IMG/VR virus record: IMGVR_UViG_3300028008_000078
Coordinates: 1 to 29,066 of that record
Reading direction: 5' to 3' (one strand)
Source: a virus
DNA: 29,066 nucleotides
The notes below the pieces were generated by a model. That model was not told the origin of the DNA and made no database searches. It saw only the letters and a list, made by a program, of their open reading frames with translations. Below are positions 15,558 to 22,621 of this stretch, piece by piece (the first letter of the stretch is position 1; each line of letters opens with the position of its first letter). The translations under genes and the position numbers were made by a program.

Positions 15558-15568
15558 GGATTAACAAC

Positions 15569-16696
15569 ATGTCAATATTAAACGTAAATAACGAAAAATA
15601 CCATACTGAAGCAAACGCATTTCTAGACGGAGATCTTGGGTTTCAGCGATACGATACTGTTAAGTATAAACAGTTCGATAAACTTACAGATAAGCAGTTA
15701 GGTTTCTTTTGGAGACCTGAAGAAGTTGATGTAAGTAAAGACTCAAAAGATTTTAAAGACTTAACTGACCATGAACAGCATATTTTTACAAGTAATCTTA
15801 AAAGACAAATTCTTTTAGATAGTGTACAAGGTAGAGCACCAGTTGAAGCATTTGGTCCTATTACTAGTTTACCAGAACTTGAAAACTGGATTATCACATG
15901 GACATTCAGCGAAACAATTCATTCACGTAGCTATACACATATTATTCGTAATATCTATAATAATCCTACAATAGTATTTGATGAACTAGCAGATAGTAAA
16001 GAAATTGTAGAATGTGCAGATGACATTTCTAAATATTATAATGACCTTATTGAGTATTCACAGTACTATCAATTGTTAGGTGAAGGAACACACAAAGTTA
16101 ATGACAAAACAATTGAAATTAGTTTGTATGATCTAAAGAAGAAAATTTGGATGTGTGCAAATAGTGTTAACGTATTAGAAGGCATTCGTTTCTATGTTAG
16201 TTTTGCTTGCTCTTGGGCATTCGCAGAACTTAAGAAAATGGAAGGTAATGCTAAAATTATTAAATTTATTGCACGTGATGAAAATGTTCACTTAGCAAGT
16301 ACACAATATTTACTTTCAAAAGTATTAACAAAAGAAGATCCAGACTTCCTAAAAATTGCAGAAGAATGTAAAGAAGAAGTTTCACAAATGTTTGTTGATG
16401 CAGTTGAGCAAGAAAAAGAATGGGCTAACTATCTATTTAAAGACGGTAGTATGATTGGTCTTAATGCACAACTATTACACGATTACATTGAATGGATTTG
16501 TTGTAAACGTATGACAGCATTAGGAATGAAATGTCCATATACAACACCACAAGCAAACCCACTACCATGGACAGCTAAATGGATTAGTGGAGCAGAAGTA
16601 CAAGTAGCACCACAGGAAACAGAAATTAGTAGTTATGTTATTGGCGGTGTTAAAAAAGACGTATCAGAAGATACATTTTCAGGAATGAGCTTATAA
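15569..16696 (+). CDS. nrdB: Ribonucleoside-diphosphate reductase beta subunit, class Ia
   Basis: I chose ATG 15569 (375 residues) over the in-frame TTG at 15545, since TAAGGA at 15554-15559 is correctly spaced and the TTG lies in nrdA's end. With this start the residue numbers match E. coli NrdB exactly: diiron ligands D84 (LLDSVQGR), E115 and H118 (SETIHSRSYTH), E204 (EGIRFYV), E238 and H241 (RDENVHLAS), and the radical tyrosine Y122. The tyrosyl radical-diiron cofactor therefore appears intact, so this is an iron-dependent class Ia enzyme. The C-terminal tail binds NrdA. The stop overlaps the glutaredoxin ATG (TAATG). Confidence 0.97.
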   Translation: MSILNVNNEKYHTEANAFLDGDLGFQRYDTVKYKQFDKLTDKQLGFFWRPEEVDVSKDSKDFKDLTDHEQHIFTSNLKRQILLDSVQGRAPVEAFGPITSLPELENWIITWTFSETIHSRSYTHIIRNIYNNPTIVFDELADSKEIVECADDISKYYNDLIEYSQYYQLLGEGTHKVNDKTIEISLYDLKKKIWMCANSVNVLEGIRFYVSFACSWAFAELKKMEGNAKIIKFIARDENVHLASTQYLLSKVLTKEDPDFLKIAEECKEEVSQMFVDAVEQEKEWANYLFKDGSMIGLNAQLLHDYIEWICCKRMTALGMKCPYTTPQANPLPWTAKWISGAEVQVAPQETEISSYVIGGVKKDVSEDTFSGMSL

Positions 16697-16947
16697 TGAT
16701 AACAATTTACGGCAAAACAGCATGTCCTTATTGCGTAAGAGCTAAAGCACTATGCGAGTCACGTGGATTTGCTTACGAATACAAGCAACTAGACGAAGAC
16801 TTTACAAGAGAAGATGTTATGGAAACCTTTCCAGGTGCCAGAACATTTCCACAAATAATCATATCCGGTAATAAAATTGGTGGGTATGATCAAATGATTA
16901 AGTACATTGAAGATACAAACTACAATGGAACTGGTCATTCACTATAA
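16696..16947 (+). CDS. nrdC: Glutaredoxin (RNR electron donor)
   Basis: An 83-residue thioredoxin-fold protein with the dithiol active site C10-P-Y-C13, the cis-proline segment TFPQIIISG (about 51-59), and GGYDQM, the glutathione-binding end. It is translationally coupled to nrdB by TAATG, so its role is most likely to re-reduce NrdA, as T4 NrdC does. The CPYC motif is glutaredoxin-type rather than thioredoxin-type (CGPC). The gene is complete and of the usual length. The symbol follows T4 usage; grxC-like is also possible. Confidence 0.92.
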   Translation: MITIYGKTACPYCVRAKALCESRGFAYEYKQLDEDFTREDVMETFPGARTFPQIIISGNKIGGYDQMIKYIEDTNYNGTGHSL

Positions 16948-16957
16948 AGGATAATAT

Positions 16958-17263
16958 ATGTTAATAGAAACACCTTACACTAACGGCGATGTAGTAAGTA
17001 TAAAACTTTCTTCAGGTGAAGAAATGATCGCACGTTTAGACTCAGAAAACGATACTAACGTTATAGTATCAAAACCTTACATACTAATTGCCGCCCAGAA
17101 TGGGATGGCGTTAGCACCTTATATGTTTACAGTTACTCCAGATACTAAGATCAAATTAAAGATAAATAATATTATATGTGTAGTTAAATCTGCAAAAGAT
17201 GCAAGCGACATGTATATTAAACAAAGTACAGGATTAACAGTAGCAAATGCCTCAGGTACATAG
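16958..17263 (+). CDS. Small beta-rich protein, possibly LSm/SH3-like
   Basis: A 101-residue protein with AAAGGATAAT before ATG 16958. NGDVVSIKLSSGEEMIARL followed by NVIVSKPYILIA is arranged like the Sm1 motif of LSm/Hfq-type small beta barrels (strand, G-E, strand, N-x-h). The C-terminal half, KIKLKINNIICVVKSA, gives further strands. The similarity is in layout only. Position between the RNR operon and the PAAR tip does not settle the job; a small tail component is an alternative. It overlaps the PAAR gene by 17 bp. Confidence 0.65.
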   Translation: MLIETPYTNGDVVSIKLSSGEEMIARLDSENDTNVIVSKPYILIAAQNGMALAPYMFTVTPDTKIKLKINNIICVVKSAKDASDMYIKQSTGLTVANASGT

Positions 17264-17531
17264 AAACGGAGATTCTAGAATATGCGGTGCAAGTACAAAT
17301 GCACTAGCACATAAGAATATCCATGTAAATACACAACCAATTAGCGTTGACGGTGATACAAATAGTCACGGCGGCGGTAGTCTTGGTGCTAGATGTAAAA
17401 ATGTATTTGTAGGTGGAAAATTAGTTGTACTAAATGGCAACCCAGCCGGTGCAGACAATCTTTGTCCTATTCCTCCACATTGTGGACCGGATGCAAGCTC
17501 TGGTAGTCCAGATGTGTACATAGGACAATAA
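17247..17531 (+). CDS. PAAR-domain spike tip protein (T4 gp5.4-like)
   Basis: A 94-residue PAAR protein. PAAR proteins form a small sharp cone that caps the trimeric central spike of contractile tails and type VI secretion systems. Visible signature: [12 protein letters not shown] at the N-terminus, [25 protein letters not shown] in the middle, and [17 protein letters not shown] at the end. His and Cys residues are available for the usual tip metal. Length matches T4 gp5.4 (97). It starts inside the end of the previous gene and lies 2 bp before the fibre gene. Confidence 0.88.
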   Translation: MPQVHRNGDSRICGASTNALAHKNIHVNTQPISVDGDTNSHGGGSLGARCKNVFVGGKLVVLNGNPAGADNLCPIPPHCGPDASSGSPDVYIGQ

Positions 17532-17533
17532 TA

Positions 17534-19087
17534 ATGGCAAACGATTTTGTAGATGGCTTAAAAGACGCAAGTGATTATATCAATAGAACAACTGTTGACA
17601 TTCCTACTGGTGCTGATATAGACCTAAATTCTGGTACTGTAACAGCTCAAACACAAGCGTACAGCTTGAAAGAAATCATTTGTAGCCTACTAGCCGGAAA
17701 CGGCATAAAACTCCCAAATTTGCAAATATGCTTAAAAATTAACATAGGTAGATTAATACCTGAGATACCTGCAGGCTTGGAAGATTTAAGAGATGCATTA
17801 CAAGAAGCAGAAAATGCATTAGACGAATTTATAGCACACACTAACATTGATAATGCACTAGGAAGATTAAACGCAGCCATAGCAGAATTTGCGGCTATTG
17901 CTAATATGATTAACTTCTGTGGTACACCAGTTGTTCCACGTGCTATTCCAAATGTATTAAAAGATGCAATGGGAAGTTTTACAGGTGCTGGTAAAGATAT
18001 ACTTGATACATTAGGTCAAATTGCAGATGGCGATATTGGTGGATGTATTGGCACTGATGGTAAATTTAATCCAAACTTATTTACAGGTGGACTATTACAA
18101 AAACTAGGAGGACAACTTAACAACCTAGCAAATTTACCAGATGCAGTCAAAAATAATATTATAAATGATTTGAATGCATTTAAAAATGATATTGGAAACT
18201 TAATTGAATTTGAAAACAATTTTGCAGGTACAGAATCAGGCGGACAAGGTGGTAGTTTATTTGCACCTCAAGAAAGAACTAATACAGGTGTTGGTGTTGC
18301 AATAGATACAGATAACATGACACTTGCAAAAAGTCAACAGTATGCAAGTAACTTACAATCAGTTTATAATAGCTTAAAAGGTTATGATGTTGATAGTGAT
18401 GGGAACAATATATTCCATTATCTATTAGAACCTGAAATGATTAATAGGTTAGAAAATGATGGTGACCCAACAGTACCATTATCTGAAAGAGAACCAATAT
18501 ACGATCATTGTAATAGAGTTATAGGTTACACTGAACGTAATACACAAACAGTACAAGAAGCCAGTTCTGGAAGTCCTAGAATTGCACAATCACAACCAGG
18601 TATGTCCGGATTAGCAGAAACTGGAACAAAAGTTACAGCTTCACCTGCATCTACTACAAATTTAAATGCGGAAACACCAACAAGTAGTGATTCTTCGGGA
18701 ACAGGTGCAACTGGACCAACTGGACCAACCGGTGCAACAGGTGCAACAGGTGCAACAGGACCAGCCGGTGCTAACGGAGTAGATGGACAAAATGGTACAA
18801 ATGGAGTAAATGGACAAGATGGTGCTCAAGGACCACAAGGACCAACTGGTGCTCAAGGACCACAAGGACCAACTGGTGCAACAGGTGCAACAGGACCAGC
18901 GGGTGCAACAGGACCAGCAGGAACACCAGGAACACCTGCTATTGCAGAAAATGGTACTACATCACAAAGACCTAGTAGTCCAGTACCTGGGCAATTCTTT
19001 TTTAATACAGATACGGCTATGTTTGAAGGGTGGAATGGAACAACATGGGTACAGTTAGTACCATCACAATTCCAACAAACCCCATAA
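17534..19087 (+). CDS. Virion fibre-like protein with collagen-like Gly-X-Y region
   Basis: A 517-residue protein. Residues about 1-245 are helical, with a Cys in each of [19 protein letters not shown] and GGCIGT. About 245-385 are polar and probably linker-like. About 391-468 hold 26 uninterrupted Gly-X-Y triplets (18704-18937), expected to form a collagen-type triple helix. The end ([20 protein letters not shown] then [12 protein letters not shown]) is a short beta motif common at the tips of phage fibres. It directly follows the PAAR gene, suggesting a baseplate/tail location; host adhesion is a reasonable inference. No late promoter lies immediately before it. Confidence 0.85.
   Translation: MANDFVDGLKDASDYINRTTVDIPTGADIDLNSGTVTAQTQAYSLKEIICSLLAGNGIKLPNLQICLKINIGRLIPEIPAGLEDLRDALQEAENALDEFIAHTNIDNALGRLNAAIAEFAAIANMINFCGTPVVPRAIPNVLKDAMGSFTGAGKDILDTLGQIADGDIGGCIGTDGKFNPNLFTGGLLQKLGGQLNNLANLPDAVKNNIINDLNAFKNDIGNLIEFENNFAGTESGGQGGSLFAPQERTNTGVGVAIDTDNMTLAKSQQYASNLQSVYNSLKGYDVDSDGNNIFHYLLEPEMINRLENDGDPTVPLSEREPIYDHCNRVIGYTERNTQTVQEASSGSPRIAQSQPGMSGLAETGTKVTASPASTTNLNAETPTSSDSSGTGATGPTGPTGATGATGATGPAGANGVDGQNGTNGVNGQDGAQGPQGPTGAQGPQGPTGATGATGPAGATGPAGTPGTPAIAENGTTSQRPSSPVPGQFFFNTDTAMFEGWNGTTWVQLVPSQFQQTP
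18704..18937 (+). repeat. Collagen-like coding repeat with 27-bp tandem duplication
   Basis: The stretch encodes 26 Gly-X-Y triplets (mainly GAT, GPA, GPT, GPQ, with GVD, GQN, GTN in the middle). Within it, the 27 bp at 18821-18847 (encoding GAQGPQGPT) are repeated exactly at 18848-18874, a recent-looking tandem duplication. Confidence 0.85.
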
Positions 19088-19142
19088 TTTACTAGAATCT
19101 TTAAATAATCTATAAAAAACACTAAAAAATAACATTTCTTGG

Positions 19143-19171
19143 TTGACAAAAGTTCATCTTACTAGTATATT
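19143..19171 (+). promoter_or_regulatory. Early sigma70 promoter
   Basis: TTGACA at 19143-19148, 17 bp spacer, TATATT at 19166-19171. It stands in the 146-bp intergenic gap after the fibre gene and would start a transcript at about 19178 for the genes from 19234. It shares GGTTGACA at its start and TCTTACT within its spacer with the promoter at 28224. Confidence 0.7.
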
Positions 19172-19233
19172 AGTACTTAATAGGAAGTAAAAGTAAGGCT
19201 AATAGAAACACAAATAATGGTTAAAATATAATT

Positions 19234-19515
19234 ATGAGAGCAACAGAATACAAAGATGGAGTAAAACGCATTAAAGCTAAAATCGAAGTTCCAATGAGTG
19301 AACAAGATGTAAGCAATTATGTAATTAGTGCTCTTACGAGTAACGCAGTTGATTTAACAACAGTACAGAAACTTAACAAACGTGAATTGCTACAACTAGC
19401 AAAAGAAGAAGTTAGGGTAAAAGGTACTAATTCAGTAATTACTGAAACAGTTGATAATGATACAAAGGTTATAGTAAGAAACTACGTGAAACAAATGTTT
19501 CCGGAATTACAATAA
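19234..19515 (+). CDS. Small hypothetical protein, early unit
   Basis: A 93-residue, basic, soluble protein. N-terminal strand-rich half (KRIKAKIEVPMSEQDVSNYV), then helices and a second strand region (DNDTKVIVRNYVKQMF). No recognised motif. It is transcribed from the early promoter at 19143 and its stop overlaps the next ATG (TAATG), so the pair is coupled. Early small phage proteins often modify host functions, but nothing specific is visible. Confidence 0.7.
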   Translation: MRATEYKDGVKRIKAKIEVPMSEQDVSNYVISALTSNAVDLTTVQKLNKRELLQLAKEEVRVKGTNSVITETVDNDTKVIVRNYVKQMFPELQ

Positions 19516-19691
19516 TGGGTGACACTTCAACCGACTTATGGTATGAAGATATTAAGCACGATGATATTCTAGATATGCTAGAACATCTTAAAGAATCTAG
19601 AGTTGATCCTTGGACAGATGATTTCGAAACAAAACTAGGTATTGATATTTTACCAAAAGTTATACAAATAAAAGAATCCGTTTTTAGTTGA
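19515..19691 (+). CDS. Small acidic hypothetical protein
   Basis: A 58-residue ORF, ATG 19515 overlapping the upstream stop, TGA 19689-19691. It begins MGDTSTDLWYEDIKHDDIL and ends VIQIKESVFS; it is acidic with several Trp and Asp. Coupling to the upstream gene and ordinary phage codon use support it. Function unknown. Confidence 0.65.
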   Translation: MGDTSTDLWYEDIKHDDILDMLEHLKESRVDPWTDDFETKLGIDILPKVIQIKESVFS

Positions 19692-19697
19692 TAAATA
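19690..19697 (+). promoter_or_regulatory. Possible late promoter before tRNA-Thr
   Basis: GATAAATA overlapping the stop of the small acidic gene and 19 bp before tRNA-Thr. The core matches, but the following base is A rather than the usual C. Confidence 0.4.
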
Positions 19698-19715
19698 AAA
19701 ACGTAACTTAACTAT

Positions 19716-19791
<76 letters not shown>

Positions 19792-19800
19792 GATACTTAG

Positions 19801-19885
19801 GCCCTTGTGGTGGAATTGGTAGACACGCAGGTCTTAGGAACCTGTGTCGCAAGACGTGAGAGTTCGAGTCTCTCCGAGGGCACCA
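19801..19885 (+). tRNA. tRNA-Leu(TAG)
   Basis: An 85-nt class II tRNA with a long variable arm and CCA encoded. Acceptor GCCCTTG pairs with CGAGGGC (one G-T). Anticodon stem CAGGT/ACCTG with loop CTTAGGA, anticodon TAG, reading CUA. T loop TTCGAGT. Confidence 0.96.
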
Positions 19886-19924
19886 ATAGAAGGAGAAACG
19901 GCAATTGGACTGCCGGGCTGAAAC

Positions 19925-19993
19925 ATGCTATATATTAGGACACACAAAGAGAAGAAGAACAAAAAGAGAAAGTACGAAAGGATTTTAAAATGA
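19925..19993 (+). CDS. Possible 22-residue basic microprotein
   Basis: ATG 19925 to TGA 19991-19993 encodes MLYIRTHKEKKNKKRKYERI plus two residues, about half Lys/Arg. The stop overlaps the next gene's ATG as ATGA, the same arrangement used elsewhere here, which is the main support. No clear ribosome binding site. It may instead be an untranslated spacer downstream of tRNA-Leu; a 5-bp hairpin (CGGCA ... TGCCG, 19899-19915) precedes it. Confidence 0.3.
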   Translation: MLYIRTHKEKKNKKRKYERILK

Positions 19994-20193
19994 AACAACA
20001 TCTACTAGAAGCATTAAAAGCTCACGCAGAAGGACAGATTGCAAAACATAAAGCTAATGTCCATGTGTATTTAAATCAGTCAGTAGGTATAGGTGAACAT
20101 CCAGATATTATTGATGCAATTGAAGAACAATTGGGTTTAATTGCAAAATATGATGATCATCTTGAAGTATTGAATAAATACTTTGAAGAGTAA
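19990..20193 (+). CDS. Conserved small phage protein, unknown
   Basis: A 67-residue helical protein. HLLEALKAHAEGQIAKHKAN, then VGIGEHPDIIDAIEEQL, then HLEVLNKYF. I recall similar small proteins in marine T4-like phages, all of unknown function. AAAGGATT lies upstream as ribosome binding site. It lies between tRNA-Leu and tRNA-Ala and is probably cotranscribed with the tRNAs. Confidence 0.75.
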   Translation: MKQHLLEALKAHAEGQIAKHKANVHVYLNQSVGIGEHPDIIDAIEEQLGLIAKYDDHLEVLNKYFEE

Positions 20194-20201
20194 AATTTAA
20201 T

Positions 20202-20277
20202 GGGGGTATAGCTCAGTTGGGAGAGCGATTGCTTTGCAAGCAATAGGTCATCGGTTCGATCCCGGTTACCTCCACCA
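20202..20277 (+). tRNA. tRNA-Ala(TGC)
   Basis: A 76-nt tRNA with CCA encoded. Acceptor GGGGGTA pairs with TACCTCC (one G-T). Anticodon stem ATTGC/GCAAT with loop TTTGCAA, anticodon TGC, reading GCA. T loop TTCGATC. The tRNA acceptor end is 13 bp before the next gene's ATG. Confidence 0.96.
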
Positions 20278-20290
20278 AATAGGACAATTA

Positions 20291-21175
20291 ATGAAATTAG
20301 CAATATATCAAAATAATTTAGGAAGTGCATCAGGAATACATTGGTGGCTTTCACAAGAAATGAATATTGGGCCAGAAGTATACTCGTTTACAGATGGGTA
20401 TCTTCGACCTCAACATAATCACATCGGCGGCATAGTTATTGAAGATGGAAACCATCCGTTACATAAACAGTTTAATGATTCTTTTGAAGAACTAGATAAA
20501 ACTGAATATGGAACTGTTGACCCATTTGCAAAACTTGAAGATGTTATAAAAGACTTTGATACAGCTATTTGGAGTAACTATAGTGGAAACTTAGCTAACC
20601 CAGATAATATTATTAAAGCAGATAAAACAATCTTAGTTGACAATACAATAGAAGAACAGCTATTTTTCTATATTACAAACTATGCGTTTGCATGGATTGA
20701 AACAGCAGATGATGTTACTGAGCAATCAGAATCATGGGCTAATGAACATAGTCATATTGAAGGTTGGAAAGAAGAATGGTTTGGAAAGTATCATAAAGAG
20801 TATCTTAAAGCATGGGAAGATGGTAAGCTAAAGTATATGTGGCAATTAAATTTTGCACATCACGATTTAGCAGACAATCTAAACAAGTATGATAACAATG
20901 TTATCTTAGGAGAACCAGAAGATCATGAAAGACTATTTTTACAAAAACGTCAGGAACTGACAGACGCATATTCGCAGGATACGCAATTCTCGTATGCAAA
21001 TAATGAAGTAGATCATATAGTAGTAGATGACAATTGGTATACAAGTCCTACTGTTATTACAGATTATCTAGGCATAATGAGTTCGTTTAGATTGAAGAAG
21101 TTTTTACTTGATTATGTAAAAATGTATAAACGTAAAAAAGGTTTGTACAACACACAATTTATAAAATATTTATAG
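20291..21175 (+). CDS. Hypothetical protein, possible transferase-like
   Basis: The in-frame extension upstream lies inside tRNA-Ala, so I use ATG 20291 (294 residues). It begins MKLAIYQNNLGSASGIHWWL, has an acidic, Trp-rich helical centre (about 120-200), and ends DDNWYTSPTVITDYLGI followed by a Lys-rich helix. The C-terminal order (strand with acidic residues, then helix with D-x-LG-I) recalls the last part of sulfotransferase-like proteins, but no clear nucleotide-binding loop is seen, so this is weak. Neighbours are tRNA-Ala and iscU. Confidence 0.7.
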   Translation: MKLAIYQNNLGSASGIHWWLSQEMNIGPEVYSFTDGYLRPQHNHIGGIVIEDGNHPLHKQFNDSFEELDKTEYGTVDPFAKLEDVIKDFDTAIWSNYSGNLANPDNIIKADKTILVDNTIEEQLFFYITNYAFAWIETADDVTEQSESWANEHSHIEGWKEEWFGKYHKEYLKAWEDGKLKYMWQLNFAHHDLADNLNKYDNNVILGEPEDHERLFLQKRQELTDAYSQDTQFSYANNEVDHIVVDDNWYTSPTVITDYLGIMSSFRLKKFLLDYVKMYKRKKGLYNTQFIKYL

Positions 21176-21187
21176 GAGAATAGGCTT

Positions 21188-21601
21188 ATGGCATATTCGG
21201 CAAAAGTGTTAGACCATTATAATAACCCACGAAATGTAGGTAAAATGGATGCTAATGCTACAAACGTAGGAACAGGTATGGTAGGAGCTCCTGCTTGTGG
21301 TGACGTAATGAGGTTACAAATTAAAGTAACAGAAGATGGTATTATAGAAGATGCAAAGTTTAAAACATATGGATGCGGCAGTGCAATTGCTAGCTCAAGT
21401 ATGGTGACAACTATGCTAAAAGGTATGAATTTAATACAAGCTAGTGAAATTAAAAATACAACAATAGTTGAAGAATTAGCATTACCTCCAGTTAAGATTC
21501 ACTGTAGTGTATTAGCTGAAGACGCAATTAAAGCTGCGGTTAGAGATTATCAAGGTAAAAACCCTGATGATGTTGATGGCAACTATTATGAATTAAAATA
21601 G
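21188..21601 (+). CDS. iscU: Fe-S cluster assembly scaffold IscU
   Basis: A 137-residue protein with AGGAG before ATG 21188. All functional residues of IscU are present at E. coli numbering: C37 and D39 (APACGDV), C63 (YGCGSA), H105 and C106 (KIHCSVL). The LPPVK motif (99-103), recognised by the HscA chaperone, is intact. IscU receives sulfur from a cysteine desulfurase and builds [2Fe-2S]/[4Fe-4S] clusters for transfer to apo-proteins. No iscS, hscA or hscB lies in the window, so it would use host partners. It is unusual cargo for a phage; probably an auxiliary metabolic gene. Confidence 0.93.
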   Translation: MAYSAKVLDHYNNPRNVGKMDANATNVGTGMVGAPACGDVMRLQIKVTEDGIIEDAKFKTYGCGSAIASSSMVTTMLKGMNLIQASEIKNTTIVEELALPPVKIHCSVLAEDAIKAAVRDYQGKNPDDVDGNYYELK

Positions 21602-21610
21602 CATAGATAT

Positions 21611-21626
21611 ATTAAATACATAAATA
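21611..21626 (+). promoter_or_regulatory. Tandem late promoter cores before nuclease
   Basis: ATTAAATA (21611-21618) followed at once by CATAAATA (21619-21626). The second matches the late core better. A TAGGAG ribosome binding site follows, then ATG 21645. Confidence 0.55.
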
Positions 21627-21644
21627 ACTGTATAGGAGAATATT

Positions 21645-22079
21645 ATGAAAAAACTAATAACAATATTATTTTGTGCGGTTATAGCATTTCCATCTTTTGC
21701 AAAAGATATTGTAATGGAAGTATATGACTTTGAAATCACAAGAGTTATTGATGGAGACACGGTTGCATTTAGAGCAGACTTTCTGCCAGCACCACTTAAA
21801 CAGGAATTAAGTATTCGTGTTTATGGAGTTGATACACCTGAAAAAGGTTGGAGAGCTGAATGTGAAAGAGAAGCCGCATGGGGTGAAAAAGCCTCACAAT
21901 TTACTAAAGATAAACTTAACGCATCTACAACGCTACAAGTAGCAATTGCTAAATGGGATAAGTTTGGTGGCAGAGTGTTAGGTGATATTATTATTGATGG
22001 TAAAAGTTTAAGACACATGCTTCTTGATAATGGATTTGCTAGAGAATATTACGGCGATAAAAAAGAATCTTGGTGTTGA
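21645..22079 (+). CDS. Exported staphylococcal-type (thermonuclease) nuclease
   Basis: A 144-residue protein. A signal peptide is visible: K2K3, a hydrophobic core (LITILFCAVIAF) and a cleavage site after A19 (SFA-K). The mature SNase domain has RVIDGDTV (D36/D38 binding Ca2+), SIRVYGVDTPEKGW (R58, D63, E66, matching R35, D40 and E43 of staphylococcal nuclease) and DKFGGRVLGD (R110, matching R87). It should cut DNA and RNA in the periplasm or outside the cell. It is preceded by late promoter cores. Its stop codon overlaps the promoter of the following tRNA cluster. Confidence 0.9.
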   Translation: MKKLITILFCAVIAFPSFAKDIVMEVYDFEITRVIDGDTVAFRADFLPAPLKQELSIRVYGVDTPEKGWRAECEREAAWGEKASQFTKDKLNASTTLQVAIAKWDKFGGRVLGDIIIDGKSLRHMLLDNGFAREYYGDKKESWC

Positions 22080-22104
22080 CAAATACTTAAAGACAACTTA
22101 TAAT
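22076..22104 (+). promoter_or_regulatory. Perfect sigma70 promoter for the tRNA cluster
   Basis: TTGACA at 22076-22081, 17 bp spacer, TATAAT at 22099-22104: consensus at both boxes. The -35 overlaps the nuclease stop codon. The start site would be about 22111, just before tRNA-Asp. Confidence 0.8.
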
Positions 22105-22116
22105 ACTAACTAATAA

Positions 22117-22193
<77 letters not shown>

Positions 22194-22196
22194 TAT

Positions 22197-22271
22197 GGTC
22201 CCTTCGTCTATCGGTTAGGACGCCAGGTTTTCATCCTGGAAAGAGGAGTTCGATTCTCCTAGGGACTACCA
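22197..22271 (+). tRNA. tRNA-Glu(TTC)
   Basis: A 75-nt tRNA with CCA encoded. Acceptor GGTCCCT pairs with AGGGACT. Anticodon stem CCAGG/CCTGG with loop TTTTCAT, anticodon TTC, reading GAA. It starts 4 bp after tRNA-Asp. Confidence 0.96.
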
Positions 22272-22283
22272 CTTACAACAAGT

Positions 22284-22360
22284 GGCTCTGTAGCTCAGTT
22301 GGTTAGAGCATCCGACTCATATTCGGAAGGTCAGTAGTTCGAATCTACTCAGAGCTACCA
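22284..22360 (+). tRNA. tRNA with CAT anticodon (Met, or Ile2 if lysidine-modified)
   Basis: A 77-nt tRNA with CCA encoded. Acceptor GGCTCTG pairs with CAGAGCT. Anticodon stem TCCGA/TCGGA with loop CTCATAT, anticodon CAT. It lacks the three G-C pairs of an initiator tRNA, so it is elongator Met or the AUA-reading Ile2; sequence by eye does not separate them. Confidence 0.93.
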
Positions 22361-22362
22361 AA

Positions 22363-22370
22363 CATAAATA
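22363..22370 (+). promoter_or_regulatory. T4-type late promoter with leaderless start
   Basis: CATAAATA ending only 5 nt before ATG 22376, with no Shine-Dalgarno between, so the mRNA would begin at or next to the start codon. It lies 2 nt past the CAT tRNA. Confidence 0.55.
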
Positions 22371-22375
22371 ACAGT

Positions 22376-22618
22376 ATGAAAATAAGATACTACAAAGACA
22401 TAGATGGTTTTCGTTGGTTAGGTTTTATTTTAGCTATGGCAAGTGCTTTTTTACTTAGTGGTGGACAAGCAGAGTATCAATGGATGGGTTGGGGTATAGC
22501 CTGTTTTAGTTGTAGCATCTGGGTATATATGGGATACAAAGACAAAGACATACCAAGAGCATTAATGGAACTAATGTACTTTGCTTTAGCTGTTCGTGGT
22601 GTTATAAACTGGATATAA
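22376..22618 (+). CDS. Small membrane protein with three predicted helices
   Basis: An 80-residue membrane protein. Helices at about 13-29 (WLGFILAMASAFLLSGG), 36-52 (MGWGIACFSCSIWVYMG) and 62-79 (ALMELMYFALAVRGVIN), linked by short loops; YKDKDIPRALMEL separates the last two. The size and layout are those of a small membrane protein conserved in marine phages; a transporter-like half repeat is one idea. It lies behind a leaderless late promoter and 3 bp before the paralogous pair. Function unknown. Confidence 0.75.
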   Translation: MKIRYYKDIDGFRWLGFILAMASAFLLSGGQAEYQWMGWGIACFSCSIWVYMGYKDKDIPRALMELMYFALAVRGVINWI

Positions 22619-22621
22619 TAA

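Noticed and set aside
15545-15568. TTG start for nrdB at 15545
   Set aside because: ATG 15569 has a proper TAAGGA site and gives exact E. coli residue numbering for all iron ligands.
18704-18937. Repeats as a CRISPR array or minisatellite
   Set aside because: They are in frame, encode Gly-X-Y triplets and have no spacers.
20234-20290. Upstream extension of the 20291 gene
   Set aside because: It lies inside tRNA-Ala; ATG 20291 is the sensible start.
21166-21173. Minus-strand TATAAATA at the end of the 20291 gene as a late promoter
   Set aside because: No minus-strand gene lies downstream of it.
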